Shown here in pieces: positions 41,075 to 49,836 of a stretch of DNA of 64,000 bases. The notes beneath the pieces are model-generated. The model was not told where the DNA came from and did not search any database. It saw only the letters and a list, made by a program, of their open reading frames with translations. Position 1 is the stretch's first letter, and every line of letters begins with the position of its first letter. Made by a program: the position numbers and the translations under genes. This DNA comes from an uncultured bacterium. Its GTDB lineage: Bacteria; Bacillota; Clostridia; Oscillospirales; Ruminococcaceae. The stretch spans positions 1 to 64,000 of the forward strand of contig CAKXHL010000001.1 in the NCBI GenBank assembly GCA_934875375.1, given 5' to 3'.

Positions 41075-41083
41075 TGTTATAAT
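41075..41083 (+). promoter_or_regulatory. Extended -10 promoter upstream of the M16 pair
   Basis: TGTTATAAT is an exact extended -10 right after a CGTGGA/TCCACG hairpin. It implies a leader of about 300 bases before the first M16 gene. Confidence 0.5.
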
Positions 41084-41089
41084 AAATTT

Positions 41090-41386
41090 ATACTTTGTCA
41101 AAGGCTGAGCAAAAAGCGTTCGAAAAGAAGGCGGTATGAGCTGGTAAAGTCCTGCACTGAGTTGAAAAAGGAAAAAGACAGAGAAGCCAACTTTTCGGAA
41201 GGGCAGGAAAGAACGGTCCTACTGATGGATAAAAATGTCCTCCGCTCTTTACAGAATCAATCGTTTTTTGAGGCCTGCGGGGTCAAAAAGAAGATTTTCT
41301 GATACAAATGTTTTCCTACATAACAGCGGGATAAAATAAATGGAGACGATAATAGCCGTTATGACGGCGGAACGGAGCTGGAATCA
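41090..41386 (+). other. Long leader or unassigned region before the M16 pair
   Basis: No known riboswitch or gene recognised. A small GCCGT/ACGGC hairpin lies near 41354-41367, just before the start codon. A spurious 82-codon frame crosses the -10 box and was not accepted. Confidence 0.3.
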
Positions 41387-42676
41387 ATGAATGATCGCAT
41401 CAAACGGGAAAAAATCGGGGAAGGTGTGTTTTTCACTGCGATCACCGACCCAAAGTTCAAATCCAACCGCATTTCTGTGAACCTTTTGCTTCCTCTGGAG
41501 GAAGAAACAGCGGCAAATCGGGCGATTGTGCCCTTTGTATTGCGGCTGAGATACAAAGACTGCCCGGATTTTACCCAGCTGAATGAAAAGCTGTGTGATC
41601 TATACGGCGCAATTGTAGACGGAGACGTGCGCAAATACGGTGCTTATCAGATTATTAATTTGTCGGTTCAATCCTTGGATGACCGGTACAGCATTGCTGG
41701 GGAGCCGTTGGTGCAGGAATGTGCGGATTTGGCCTGCGGAATGCTGTTCGACCCTTATTTGGAAAACGGTTTGTTTTCCGAAGAAGATGTTTGTCTGGAA
41801 AGGCAGAATCTCATTGACACCATTGAATCGGAATTTAACGATAAACGGGAATATGCCATCAACAAATGCCTTTCGCTGATGTTTGACGGAAGCCCCCTGG
41901 CGGTGAAAAAATACGGGACCCGGGAAAAAGCGCAGCTGATTACGGCGAAGAGCGCAACCGATGCGTACCATGACATTCTGCGCCGGGCAGCGGTGGAGAT
42001 TTTATTCATTGGCTGCGGCGATCCATCGGCGGCAGAAAAGGTCTTTTCCGCTCGATTTGCCAAAACACAGCGCCAGCCGGTGGCATACGATGCTTCTTTG
42101 CCCTGTGTTAGTGCCAAACAGGTCCGAACGGTACGGGAGGATATGGATATTGCTCAGGGAAAGCTGGTCATGGGCTTCCGCACTGGCGAAACTACGTCGC
42201 CGGATGAAGTGGACGCCATGAAGATGATGGTGGCGCTGTATGGCGGCACGCCATTTTCCCGCTTGTTTCAAAACGTGCGGGAAAAACTGTCTTTATGTTA
42301 TTACTGCGCTGCCCGTTATGACAAGGCGAGCGGTATGATGATGGTAGACAGCGGGGTGGAAACCGGCAACGAACAAAAAGCGCAGGAGGAGATTCTGCGC
42401 CAGCTGGAACTGGTAAAGCAGGGAGCGTTTGACGACGCGGAGCTGGATGCAACTGTCCTGACCATCAATAATGCGCTGAAATCTACCGTTGACACCCTGA
42501 ATGGACTGGAAAATTGGTATTTGACTCAGATTTTAAGCGGGTCTGACGAGTCGCCGATAGAAAATGCCCGAAAGGTGGCTCGGATTAGTAAAGAGCAGAT
42601 TCAGGCTGCTGCTGCTCAGATTACGTTGGATACGGTATTCTTTTTAGCGGCAAAAAAGGAGGGACAGGACCAATGA
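41387..42676 (+). CDS. M16 peptidase-like protein without active site (YmfF-like)
   Basis: A 429-residue protein with the double M16 fold (SNRISVNLLLPLEEETAANRA, then FSRLFQNVREKLSLCYYCAARYD). The inverted zinc motif HxxEH is absent, so it is not itself catalytic. It overlaps the next gene by four bases. Bacillus YmfF and YmfH form the same pair, and M16 proteases often work as an active/inactive heterodimer. Substrate unknown; AlbE/AlbF-type peptide maturation is one precedent. Confidence 0.88.
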   Translation: MNDRIKREKIGEGVFFTAITDPKFKSNRISVNLLLPLEEETAANRAIVPFVLRLRYKDCPDFTQLNEKLCDLYGAIVDGDVRKYGAYQIINLSVQSLDDRYSIAGEPLVQECADLACGMLFDPYLENGLFSEEDVCLERQNLIDTIESEFNDKREYAINKCLSLMFDGSPLAVKKYGTREKAQLITAKSATDAYHDILRRAAVEILFIGCGDPSAAEKVFSARFAKTQRQPVAYDASLPCVSAKQVRTVREDMDIAQGKLVMGFRTGETTSPDEVDAMKMMVALYGGTPFSRLFQNVREKLSLCYYCAARYDKASGMMMVDSGVETGNEQKAQEEILRQLELVKQGAFDDAELDATVLTINNALKSTVDTLNGLENWYLTQILSGSDESPIENARKVARISKEQIQAAAAQITLDTVFFLAAKKEGQDQ

Positions 42677-43947
42677 AACAGGAAATTCGTTCCGAACGTG
42701 TACGCGAAAGCTACCAGAAAATCGATCATCCTTCCGGGCTGACGCTGCTTTTATATCCGATGGAGGGCTTCAGTTCCGCCTATGCCATGCTGACTACTGA
42801 TTACGGTTCGGTGGACATGGCGTTCCGGACCGACCCGAAAGCGGACTTTACCCGCATCCCCGCTGGGATGGCCCATTTTCTGGAGCACAAGATGTTTGAA
42901 AATGAGGATGGGGACGCATTTGCTAAATATGCGGCGACCGGCGCATCAGCCAATGCGTTTACTTCTTTTGACAAAACCTCTTACCTGTTCGGCTGCGCGG
43001 ATCACTTTGAAGAGTCGCTTCGCATACTGCTGGAGTTTGTCACGACTCCTTATTTCACCCCGCAGACGGTGAGCAAAGAGCAGGGAATCATCGGACAGGA
43101 GATTAAGATGTACGATGACAACCCGGATTGGAGGGTTTTATTCAATCTGCTCAAGGCAATGTATGTGAAACACCCCATTGCCATTGATATCGCCGGAACG
43201 GTGGAAAGTATCGCGGAAATTACGGCGGATAGCCTGTATGAGACTTATCATGCTTTTTATAATCTGCACAATATGGTATTGACAGTGGCCGGCAGCTTTT
43301 CGCCGGAAAGTGTTGTCCGTATCACAGATGAAGTGCTTCGTCCGGCGTCTCAGCTGCATCTGGAGCGGAATTTTGTAGAGGAGCCGGATCAGGTAGCACA
43401 AAAACGGATAGAACAGAAATTTCCGGTTGCCGCCCCCATGTTTGCACTGGGGCTGAAAGTGCATCCTGCCGATCCTAAAACCAACGTGCTTCGCAGCATT
43501 GTCAATGAGATTGTCAACGAAGTTTTGGCGGGGGACGCTTCTCCGTTATACCGTCGGCTGTACGACGGCGGTCTTATCAACGCCACCTTTGACAGCGAAA
43601 CAGACTGCGGAAAGGATTTTTCTGCGCTGATTTTTTCTGGTGAATCGAAAGATCCGGACCGAGCTGCGCAGGAGATCCTTAACGAGATCGAGCGGGTGCG
43701 GAAAGAAGGAATTTCTCTCGAGGCATTTGAGCGGGGTAAAAAGGCGGTTTACAGCCGTTATATCCGAATGCTTAACCGTCCGGATTCCATTGCCAATGCC
43801 ATGGTAGGCGCCCATTTTTCCGGGTTAGGTCTGTATGATCTTTTGGAAGCGGCAGCCAACGCTACTCTGGAAGAAGCGCAGCGGCGGCTGGCTGAGGACT
43901 ACCGGACAGAATATGCGGCTTTGTCGGTCATTTCGCCGTTGGATTAA
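42673..43947 (+). CDS. M16 zinc peptidase (YmfH-like)
   Basis: A 424-residue active M16 protease. The inverted zinc motif HFLEH (H68, E71, H72) sits in AGMAHFLEHKMFE, and the third ligand Glu is in GIIGQEIKMYDDNP (near residue 148). The C-terminal half has DASPLYRRLYDGGLINATF. It pairs with the preceding inactive homologue. No signal peptide, so it is cytoplasmic. The next gene, lgt, follows after 62 bases. Confidence 0.92.
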   Translation: MKQEIRSERVRESYQKIDHPSGLTLLLYPMEGFSSAYAMLTTDYGSVDMAFRTDPKADFTRIPAGMAHFLEHKMFENEDGDAFAKYAATGASANAFTSFDKTSYLFGCADHFEESLRILLEFVTTPYFTPQTVSKEQGIIGQEIKMYDDNPDWRVLFNLLKAMYVKHPIAIDIAGTVESIAEITADSLYETYHAFYNLHNMVLTVAGSFSPESVVRITDEVLRPASQLHLERNFVEEPDQVAQKRIEQKFPVAAPMFALGLKVHPADPKTNVLRSIVNEIVNEVLAGDASPLYRRLYDGGLINATFDSETDCGKDFSALIFSGESKDPDRAAQEILNEIERVRKEGISLEAFERGKKAVYSRYIRMLNRPDSIANAMVGAHFSGLGLYDLLEAAANATLEEAQRRLAEDYRTEYAALSVISPLD

Positions 43948-44009
43948 GCTGATTGGCGGCAGAGACTGAGCAATCAAGCAGAGAAAACACAACAGAATGG
44001 AGCTTTGGT

Positions 44010-45107
44010 ATGACACAGATCGTTTCTTTTCCCGGGTTGGGTTTTTCCTTTGAGATCAATCCTGACGCTTTTTCCATTGGCAGCCTGACAATAAAATGGT
44101 ACGGTATTCTTTTTGCATGTGCCTTTCTGCTGGGAACGCTGTATGTTTTGAAAAATACGAAGAAATTCGGGCTGGATGGAGATCGGGTCATCGACGTTTT
44201 GCTGGGTACGATCGTTTTCGGCGTGATTGGTGCGCGGATTTATTATGTGGCCTTTTCCTGGGATATGTATCGGGATAACCTGATGGATATTTTTAAGATT
44301 TGGAACGGCGGTATCGGTATTTACGGCGGCGTGATTGCCGCAGTGCTCAGCGGCTGGCTTTTGTGCCGGTGGCGGAAAGTGCGTTTTTTGCCGATGCTGG
44401 ATTTGTGCTCTGCCGGCCTGATTTTGGCGCAGGCCATTGGCAGATGGGGGAATTTTGTCAATGTGGAGGCGTTTGGCTGCGCTACCACTGTTCCGTGGCG
44501 GATGACCAGCGAATATGCCGGCGGAATTGGCTCCACACAGGTACAGCGATATCTGGCGACACTGACTTCTGCTGAAGTCGACGCTTTGGGCGGAATGGAT
44601 GCGATTGGAGTACATCCCACATTTTTTTACGAATCACTTTGGTGTCTGCTCGGCTTCTTCTTGCTGGTCTGGATGACGAAGCGCCGGAAGTTTGACGGAC
44701 AGATGATCTTGGTGTATACCATATGGTACGGTGTGGAGCGCTTTGTGGTGGAGGGTCTGCGGACTGACAGCCTGATGATTGGCAATCTGCGGGTATCCCA
44801 GGTTTTTGCGATTTTTTCGGCTATTGTTGCTCTGATTATCATGCTGGTGGTTCTGCAAAAGAAGAAAGCCAGCAATGATCCGGAATATTTGAAGTTGTAT
44901 GTGGATACCGAAGAGGCGCAGCTGATCCGGGAAGGCAAATTCTATGGAAAGAAACAGCCGGATTGGGCGGAAAATCCTGTGCATACCCCAGAAGACGGCA
45001 GGCAGGTTGAAAAAGAGCCTGTCCCTGAGGAAAAGGAGCAGCAGCCTGACGAAGAAAAACCAGCTGAAAGCGGGCAGACCTCAATGCCCGATCCGGAAGA
45101 AAAATAG
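44010..45107 (+). CDS. lgt: Prolipoprotein diacylglyceryl transferase with acidic C-terminal tail
   Basis: A 365-residue integral membrane enzyme that adds diacylglycerol to the lipobox cysteine of prolipoproteins. The signature is AQAIGRWGNFVNVEAFG, with YGILFACAFLLG and the arginine-bearing YGVERFVVEGLRTDSL. Seven membrane segments are predicted. After residue 290 a cytoplasmic tail of about 75 residues, rich in Glu, Pro and Lys, is unusual; many Lgt proteins end near residue 270-290. The ATG at 44010 has GGAGC upstream. Substrates in this window include the MalE-like, GHL10 and cyclophilin lipoproteins. Confidence 0.95.
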   Translation: MTQIVSFPGLGFSFEINPDAFSIGSLTIKWYGILFACAFLLGTLYVLKNTKKFGLDGDRVIDVLLGTIVFGVIGARIYYVAFSWDMYRDNLMDIFKIWNGGIGIYGGVIAAVLSGWLLCRWRKVRFLPMLDLCSAGLILAQAIGRWGNFVNVEAFGCATTVPWRMTSEYAGGIGSTQVQRYLATLTSAEVDALGGMDAIGVHPTFFYESLWCLLGFFLLVWMTKRRKFDGQMILVYTIWYGVERFVVEGLRTDSLMIGNLRVSQVFAIFSAIVALIIMLVVLQKKKASNDPEYLKLYVDTEEAQLIREGKFYGKKQPDWAENPVHTPEDGRQVEKEPVPEEKEQQPDEEKPAESGQTSMPDPEEK

Positions 45108-45201
45108 ATTTCGGACAAAACGGAGCAAAGACAAAAGCAGGAAAACGAATGTGGAAAGTCCTTTTTGCGGATAGGGCATAAAAGCAGTGAGGAGGATAAA
45201 A

Positions 45202-46056
45202 ATGGCAATGATTGACGGGAAGAAAATTTCGGCAGAAACAAGGGAGCAGATTGCCTTGGACGCTCAGAAATTGATGGCAGAAACCGGGATCCGTCCGGGA
45301 CTGGCAGTTGTAATTGTCGGGGACGATCCGGCCTCTCATGTGTATGTGAAAAACAAGAAGAAAGGTTGCGAGCAGGTGGGCTTTTATTCTGAGGAATATG
45401 CTTTGCCGGAGCAAACTTCCCAGAAGGAACTGATGCAGCTTTTGGACCGGCTGAATGCGGATCCCAAGATCCACGGCATCCTTGTTCAGCTTCCGCTGCC
45501 CCGTCATCTGGATGAGAAGGCGGTGATTGAGCGGATTTTGCCATCAAAAGATGTAGACGCGTTCCATGCGGTAAATGTGGGAAAAATTATGATTGGCAAT
45601 TACGATTTTCTGCCCTGCACGCCTGCCGGTGTAATGGAGTTGATCCATTCTACTGGTATTTCGGTCAGCGGGAAAGAATGTGTGGTTATCGGCCGCAGCA
45701 ATATTGTTGGTAAGCCGATGGCGATGCTTTTACTGCATGAAAACGGCACGGTGACGATCTGCCATTCCCGGACAAAAAATTTGGCCGAAGTGACCCGGCG
45801 GGCGGACATTCTGGTATCGGCAGTAGGCCGGGCAAAGTTTGTTACCACGGATATGGTAAAACCCGGAGCGGTTGTCATTGACGTAGGGATGAACCGTGAC
45901 GAAAACGGAAAGCTTTGCGGTGATGTGGATTTTGCCGCAGTTGAGCCGTTGGCTTCTTACATTACGCCGGTTCCAGGCGGCGTAGGCCCCATGACCATTA
46001 CGATGCTTTTGAAAAACACCCTGACCAGTGCCCAAAAGGCGGCAAAACAGGAATAA
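45202..46056 (+). CDS. folD: Methylenetetrahydrofolate dehydrogenase/cyclohydrolase
   Basis: A 284-residue bifunctional enzyme of one-carbon metabolism (5,10-methylene-THF to 10-formyl-THF with NADP). Motifs are YVKNKKKGCEQVG with the catalytic Lys, HGILVQLPLPRH, VIGRSNIVGKPMAMLL for the nucleotide, and YITPVPGGVGPMTI. The ATG at 45202 follows GTGAGGAGG. It lies between lgt and the rplU unit and is probably co-transcribed with lgt. Confidence 0.97.
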   Translation: MAMIDGKKISAETREQIALDAQKLMAETGIRPGLAVVIVGDDPASHVYVKNKKKGCEQVGFYSEEYALPEQTSQKELMQLLDRLNADPKIHGILVQLPLPRHLDEKAVIERILPSKDVDAFHAVNVGKIMIGNYDFLPCTPAGVMELIHSTGISVSGKECVVIGRSNIVGKPMAMLLLHENGTVTICHSRTKNLAEVTRRADILVSAVGRAKFVTTDMVKPGAVVIDVGMNRDENGKLCGDVDFAAVEPLASYITPVPGGVGPMTITMLLKNTLTSAQKAAKQE

Positions 46057-46091
46057 ATCGGCTTTTTTATGCGGAAAACAGGCGTTTTTAG

Positions 46092-46120
46092 TTGACAAGC
46101 CGCTATCTGTATGGTATGAT
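46092..46120 (+). promoter_or_regulatory. Promoter of rplU-prp-rpmA
   Basis: TTGACA (46092-46097), a 17-base spacer and TATGAT (46115-46120): nearly consensus. Confidence 0.85.
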
Positions 46121-46125
46121 AATCC

Positions 46126-46207
46126 ATGCCGCATGCAACTGGCTGTAAGTGCGCGTTTGCGCCGCCTTTGGGCAGCGAGTCTATAAGAAAGAGGCAGGTG
46201 CCTTAAC
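46126..46207 (+). promoter_or_regulatory. L21 leader RNA (candidate)
   Basis: The transcript begins with AACTGGCTGTAAGTGCGCG, then GCGCC, CTTTGGGCAGCGAGTC and a purine-rich link to the rplU start. This matches my memory of the Firmicutes L21 leader, which lets L21 repress its own operon. The GCGCG/CGC arms can pair. An Rfam search would settle it. Confidence 0.6.
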
Positions 46208-46519
46208 ATGTACGCTATTTTGGAAACCGGCGGAAAACAGTACCGCGTCGAGCAGGGCGATACGATTTACGTCGAAAAGCTTCCCTATGAGGAACTGGAG
46301 ATTGTTGAACTGGACAAAATCGTTGCAGTTGGCAAAGACGATGGAATCGTTGTCGGCAAGCCTTATGTGGACGGTGCAACCGTGACCGCAAAGATTGCGA
46401 AAAACGGCAAGTCCAAAAAGATCACCGTATTTACTTACAGATCGAAGAAATCTTCTAAAAGAAAACTTGGCCATAGACAGCCTTACACCAAGGTTGAGAT
46501 TTTGGAAATCAAAGCGTAA
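46208..46519 (+). CDS. rplU: 50S ribosomal protein L21
   Basis: A 103-residue L21 (MYAILETGGKQYRVEQGD, then FTYRSKKSSKRKLGHRQPYT). It binds 23S rRNA domain I and is the first gene of the rplU-prp-rpmA operon, six bases before prp. The ribosome site is a moderate AGGTG. Confidence 0.97.
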   Translation: MYAILETGGKQYRVEQGDTIYVEKLPYEELEIVELDKIVAVGKDDGIVVGKPYVDGATVTAKIAKNGKSKKITVFTYRSKKSSKRKLGHRQPYTKVEILEIKA

Positions 46520-46525
46520 TCCGAT

Positions 46526-46843
46526 ATGATTATCGCTCAGTTTCAAAAATCGGGCCAAAAGTTCAAGGCGTTTTCAATTGAAGGTCATGCCGGTTATGCC
46601 GACGCGGGCCGGGATATTGTATGCGCCAGCGTGACCTCGGCAGTTCAGTTGACTGCCAATGCCATTACTGAACAGTTCGGAGAAAAGGCAGAGGTCATAG
46701 TGGAGGAAAATCGGATTTCCCTTCTCTTACCGTCCAACGCAGGAGAGGAAGCAGCTTTGCTGCTGGAGGCTCTTTTGGAGCATCTGAAAATCTTGGCAGA
46801 GGATTACAGAAATACCATTCAGATAATTGTTTCGGAGGTGTAA
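46526..46843 (+). CDS. prp: Ribosomal-processing cysteine protease Prp
   Basis: A 105-residue cysteine protease that removes the N-terminal extension of L27. The catalytic dyad is H21 (EGHAGYADAG) and C33 (RDIVCASVTSAV). Position between rplU and rpmA is diagnostic. The product L27 in this window has the matching cleavage sequence. Confidence 0.95.
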   Translation: MIIAQFQKSGQKFKAFSIEGHAGYADAGRDIVCASVTSAVQLTANAITEQFGEKAEVIVEENRISLLLPSNAGEEAALLLEALLEHLKILAEDYRNTIQIIVSEV

Positions 46844-46846
46844 CGA

Positions 46847-47128
46847 ATGATTCGTTTAAGCATGCAGTTCTTTGCACATAAAAAAGGTGTAGGTTCCACC
46901 AAAAACGGCCGTGATTCTGAGTCCAAACGGCTGGGTGTCAAACGTGCCGATGGTCAGCATGTACTGGCCGGCAACATTCTGGTTCGCCAGCGCGGCACAC
47001 ACATCCATCCGGGAGAGAACGTTGGCCGTGGTTCTGATGATACGCTGTTTGCCCTGATTGATGGCCAGGTTCGTTTTGAGCGTGTGGGCCGGGATCGCAA
47101 AAAGGTAAGCATTTATCCCGTTCAGTAA
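46847..47128 (+). CDS. rpmA: 50S ribosomal protein L27 with Prp-cleaved extension
   Basis: A 93-residue L27. The N-terminus MIRLSMQFFAHKKGVGSTKN carries the extension ending in QFFA; Prp cuts before HKKG in the family, exposing the tail that reaches the peptidyl-transferase centre. The rest (GQHVLAGNILVRQRGTHIHP) is standard. The ribosome site is CGGAGGTG. The gene ends at a strong terminator. Confidence 0.97.
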   Translation: MIRLSMQFFAHKKGVGSTKNGRDSESKRLGVKRADGQHVLAGNILVRQRGTHIHPGENVGRGSDDTLFALIDGQVRFERVGRDRKKVSIYPVQ

Positions 47129-47140
47129 CAAAGCTTGGAA

Positions 47141-47166
47141 ATCCCGAGGTCTCCTCGGGATTTTTT
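47141..47166 (+). terminator. Terminator of the rplU operon
   Basis: ATCCCGAGG (47141-47149), loop TCT, CCTCGGGAT (47153-47161) and TTTTT. Confidence 0.92.
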
Positions 47167-47214
47167 GTTATGCTTTTGCCGATACTAGGAAGAAAGCATA
47201 AGGGGAGGTTTTTC

Positions 47215-48486
47215 ATGTTTGTAGATGTTGCAAAAATTCGCATTAAAGCAGGTGATGGCGGTAATGGCGCCGTATCTTTCCATCGGGAAAAGTATGTAGC
47301 GGCCGGCGGGCCGGACGGTGGAGACGGCGGCCGGGGCGGCAGTATTGTATTCCAGGCAGATACCAACCTGTCCACCCTGCTGGATTTCCGATATAAGCGC
47401 CGTTTTATTGCCCAGAATGGGGAAAATGGTCGAGCCGGACGGTGCACTGGAAAAAGCGCGCCGGATTTGATTATCCGGGTTCCTTTGGGAACGCTGGTCA
47501 AAGATGCAGAAACCGGCCGGATTCTGGCCGATGTTTCCACCAATGAGCCAGTAGTAGTAGCCAAGGGCGGCAAAGGTGGATGGGGAAACTGTCATTTCGC
47601 TACGGCAACCCGTCAAATCCCACGTTTTGCCAAGCCAGGACTGCCGGGTGAAGCATTCGAGGTGACATTGGAACTAAAACTGTTAGCCGATGTTGGCTTG
47701 GTCGGATTCCCCAATGTGGGTAAATCTACGCTGGTTTCAATGGTCAGCGAGGCGAAACCGAAAATCGCCAACTATCATTTTACAACGCTGACGCCGGTTC
47801 TGGGCATGGTAAAAGTGGCAGAAGGAAAGTCGTTTGTTATGGCGGACATCCCGGGCCTGATTGAAGGGGCCAGCGAAGGCATTGGCCTGGGACATGAGTT
47901 TTTGCGCCATGTGGAACGCTGCCGGCTGAATGTCCATATTGTGGATGTATCCGGCAGCGAAGGACGCGACCCGGTGGAAGATTTTGAAACGATCAACCGG
48001 GAACTGCAAAACTTTAACGAGGAGCTGGCTTCTCGTCCGCAGATCGTAGCGGCCAATAAGTGCGATATGGCCTCTCCGGAGCAGATCGAGGTGTTTCGAG
48101 CTTATATCGAAGGGAAAGGGCTGCCGTTTTATTCCATCTCTGCGGCAACACGCCAGGGAGTAGACGCCTTGATCGATGCGGTGGCAGCACAGCTGGATCA
48201 ATTGCCGCCAATCCGCCAGTACGAGCCGGAACCTGCGCCGCAGCCGGAGCCGTTGGAAGGCGGAAAGCGTCCCTTCACCATTCGGATAGAGGATGGTGTG
48301 TATATCGTAGAGGCCGATTGGCTGATGTCTTCACTGGGAATGGTGGATATGGAAGATTATGAATCCTTGCAGTACTTTCAAAGAGTTCTCATTAAATCCG
48401 GCATTATTGAAGAGCTGGAGCGTATGGGCATTAACGAAGGAGATACGGTAAGCATTTTGAACTTTGAGTTTGACTATATTAAGTAA
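47215..48486 (+). CDS. obgE: GTPase Obg
   Basis: A 423-residue Obg GTPase acting in 50S assembly and stress control. The glycine-rich Obg fold (IKAGDGGNGAVSFHREKY) is followed by the G domain with GFPNVGKSTLVS, DIPGLIEGASEGIGLGHEF and NKCD. A C-terminal OCT domain (FTIRIEDGVYIVEADWLMSS) follows from about residue 345. The ATG at 47215 has AGGGGAGGT. It lies after the rpmA terminator and heads the obg-mrnC-yitT cluster. Confidence 0.96.
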   Translation: MFVDVAKIRIKAGDGGNGAVSFHREKYVAAGGPDGGDGGRGGSIVFQADTNLSTLLDFRYKRRFIAQNGENGRAGRCTGKSAPDLIIRVPLGTLVKDAETGRILADVSTNEPVVVAKGGKGGWGNCHFATATRQIPRFAKPGLPGEAFEVTLELKLLADVGLVGFPNVGKSTLVSMVSEAKPKIANYHFTTLTPVLGMVKVAEGKSFVMADIPGLIEGASEGIGLGHEFLRHVERCRLNVHIVDVSGSEGRDPVEDFETINRELQNFNEELASRPQIVAANKCDMASPEQIEVFRAYIEGKGLPFYSISAATRQGVDALIDAVAAQLDQLPPIRQYEPEPAPQPEPLEGGKRPFTIRIEDGVYIVEADWLMSSLGMVDMEDYESLQYFQRVLIKSGIIEELERMGINEGDTVSILNFEFDYIK

Positions 48487-48497
48487 GGAGCAATATT

Positions 48498-48905
48498 ATG
48501 GCGCCGGAAGAACAGAATCCAAAGCTTTTGAGTCCTTTGACATTGGCGTTTGTAGGCGACGGCGTATATGAGCTGCTGGTTCGCAAAAGAATTGTGGAGG
48601 CGGGCAGCATGCCGCCGAAAAAGCTCAATGCCCATAAGGTGGAAATGGTGCGGGCATCCGCCCAGGCGGCAGTCTACGATGGGTTGGAGCCGCTTTTGAC
48701 GGAGGATGAGAGGGATATGCTGAAACGGGGCAGAAATGCCCATACCGGCAGTGTGCCCAAAAACGCTCAGATGGCCGATTATCGCAAAGCGACCGGGGTA
48801 GAGGCACTGTTTGGCTTTTTGTATCTGAAAGGCGATTGGGAGCGGCTGTACTTTTTGTTTGACAAGGCGATGCGAATTTTTACGGAAAGGGTGGGACAGA
48901 AGTGA
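48498..48905 (+). CDS. mrnC: Mini-ribonuclease III
   Basis: A 135-residue RNase III-like endonuclease lacking the dsRNA-binding domain, which matures 23S rRNA ends in Firmicutes. Catalytic Asp21 is in LAFVGDGVYELLVR, and the second acidic site is in KATGVEALFGFLYLKG. The stop overlaps the next start (GTGA). It is usually near cysS in Bacillus, but here follows obg by 11 bases. Confidence 0.92.
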   Translation: MAPEEQNPKLLSPLTLAFVGDGVYELLVRKRIVEAGSMPPKKLNAHKVEMVRASAQAAVYDGLEPLLTEDERDMLKRGRNAHTGSVPKNAQMADYRKATGVEALFGFLYLKGDWERLYFLFDKAMRIFTERVGQK

Positions 48906-49777
48906 AACGGGTAAAAAGCGGAAAAATCAAAACCTTCTGCGTGGACTGTCTGTATGATGTGGTCGGTTCTTTGATTTACGGCGTGGGGATTCTTTGTTTT
49001 ACAGCGCCCAATCAGGTGGCGCCTGGTGGGGTCAGTGGTGTTGCCACGCTGATTAACTTTGTGACGGGATTGCCTATCGGCGCGATGAATTTTGCCATCA
49101 ACGTGCCGCTGGTGATCATCGGATTTTTGATTTTGGGCAAAACTTTTACAGCGAAAACACTCAAGTCAGTCGTGATCATGTCGGCGGTACTGGACTATGT
49201 GGTGGTATATTTTCCCACCTACACGGGCAATGCGCTGCTGGCCAGCCTGTTTGGCGGCGTTTGCATGGGTGCGGGCTTGGCGGTGGTATTTATGCGCGGA
49301 TCTACCACCGGCGGATCAGATATTCTGGGTAAGCTTTTGCAGCTGAAAGCACCGCACATCCCGATCGGCCGAATGATGCTGATTCTGGATTGCTTTGTTC
49401 TGGCCGCGGCGGCCATTGTTTACCGCAATATTGAGGCAAGCTTGTTTGGATTGATTGCCATGTATGCCAGCGCCCAAGTGATGGACGGTATTCTGTACGG
49501 ATTGGAGAATGGGAAGCTGGTACATATCGTTTCTACTCAAAACGATGAAATCACCAAGGATATCATCGCGCATCTAAACCGTTCGGCGACGATTTTAAAA
49601 GGGCGCGGCGCTTATTCCGGTACAGAGATGGATGTGATTATGGTTGTTGTGCGCAAAACGGAGTTTTTTAAGCTGAAAACATTGGTGCACAGCCATGATC
49701 CCAATGCGTTTATTGTTGTGACTGAGGCCGGCGAAATCATTGGCGAGGGCTGGAAACCCATTGACAAAGAAAACTAA
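48902..49777 (+). CDS. YitT-family membrane protein (DUF2179)
   Basis: A 291-residue membrane protein. About five hydrophobic segments include GSLIYGVGILCFTAPNQVAPGGVSG and MRGSTTGGSDILGK. They are followed by a C-terminal DUF2179 domain (VHIVSTQNDEITKDIIAHL to FIVVTEAGEIIGEGW). The family is widespread in Firmicutes with no settled function. The start GTG overlaps the mrnC stop by four bases. A terminator follows the stop. Confidence 0.9.
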   Translation: MKRVKSGKIKTFCVDCLYDVVGSLIYGVGILCFTAPNQVAPGGVSGVATLINFVTGLPIGAMNFAINVPLVIIGFLILGKTFTAKTLKSVVIMSAVLDYVVVYFPTYTGNALLASLFGGVCMGAGLAVVFMRGSTTGGSDILGKLLQLKAPHIPIGRMMLILDCFVLAAAAIVYRNIEASLFGLIAMYASAQVMDGILYGLENGKLVHIVSTQNDEITKDIIAHLNRSATILKGRGAYSGTEMDVIMVVVRKTEFFKLKTLVHSHDPNAFIVVTEAGEIIGEGWKPIDKEN

Positions 49778-49790
49778 TCTTTGCTCAGAA

Positions 49791-49815
49791 AAAGCGGATT
49801 TTATATCCGCTTTTT
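49791..49815 (+). terminator. Terminator after the YitT gene
   Basis: AAAGCGGAT (49791-49799) and ATCCGCTTT (49805-49813), a 9-bp stem, then TT. Confidence 0.85.
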
Positions 49816-49836
49816 CGTATGAAGAAGGAGATTTTT

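Noticed and set aside
41054..41302. 82-codon plus-strand frame before the M16 pair
   Set aside because: It starts at a GTG inside a hairpin, runs across a perfect extended -10 box and has no ribosome site or recognisable sequence.
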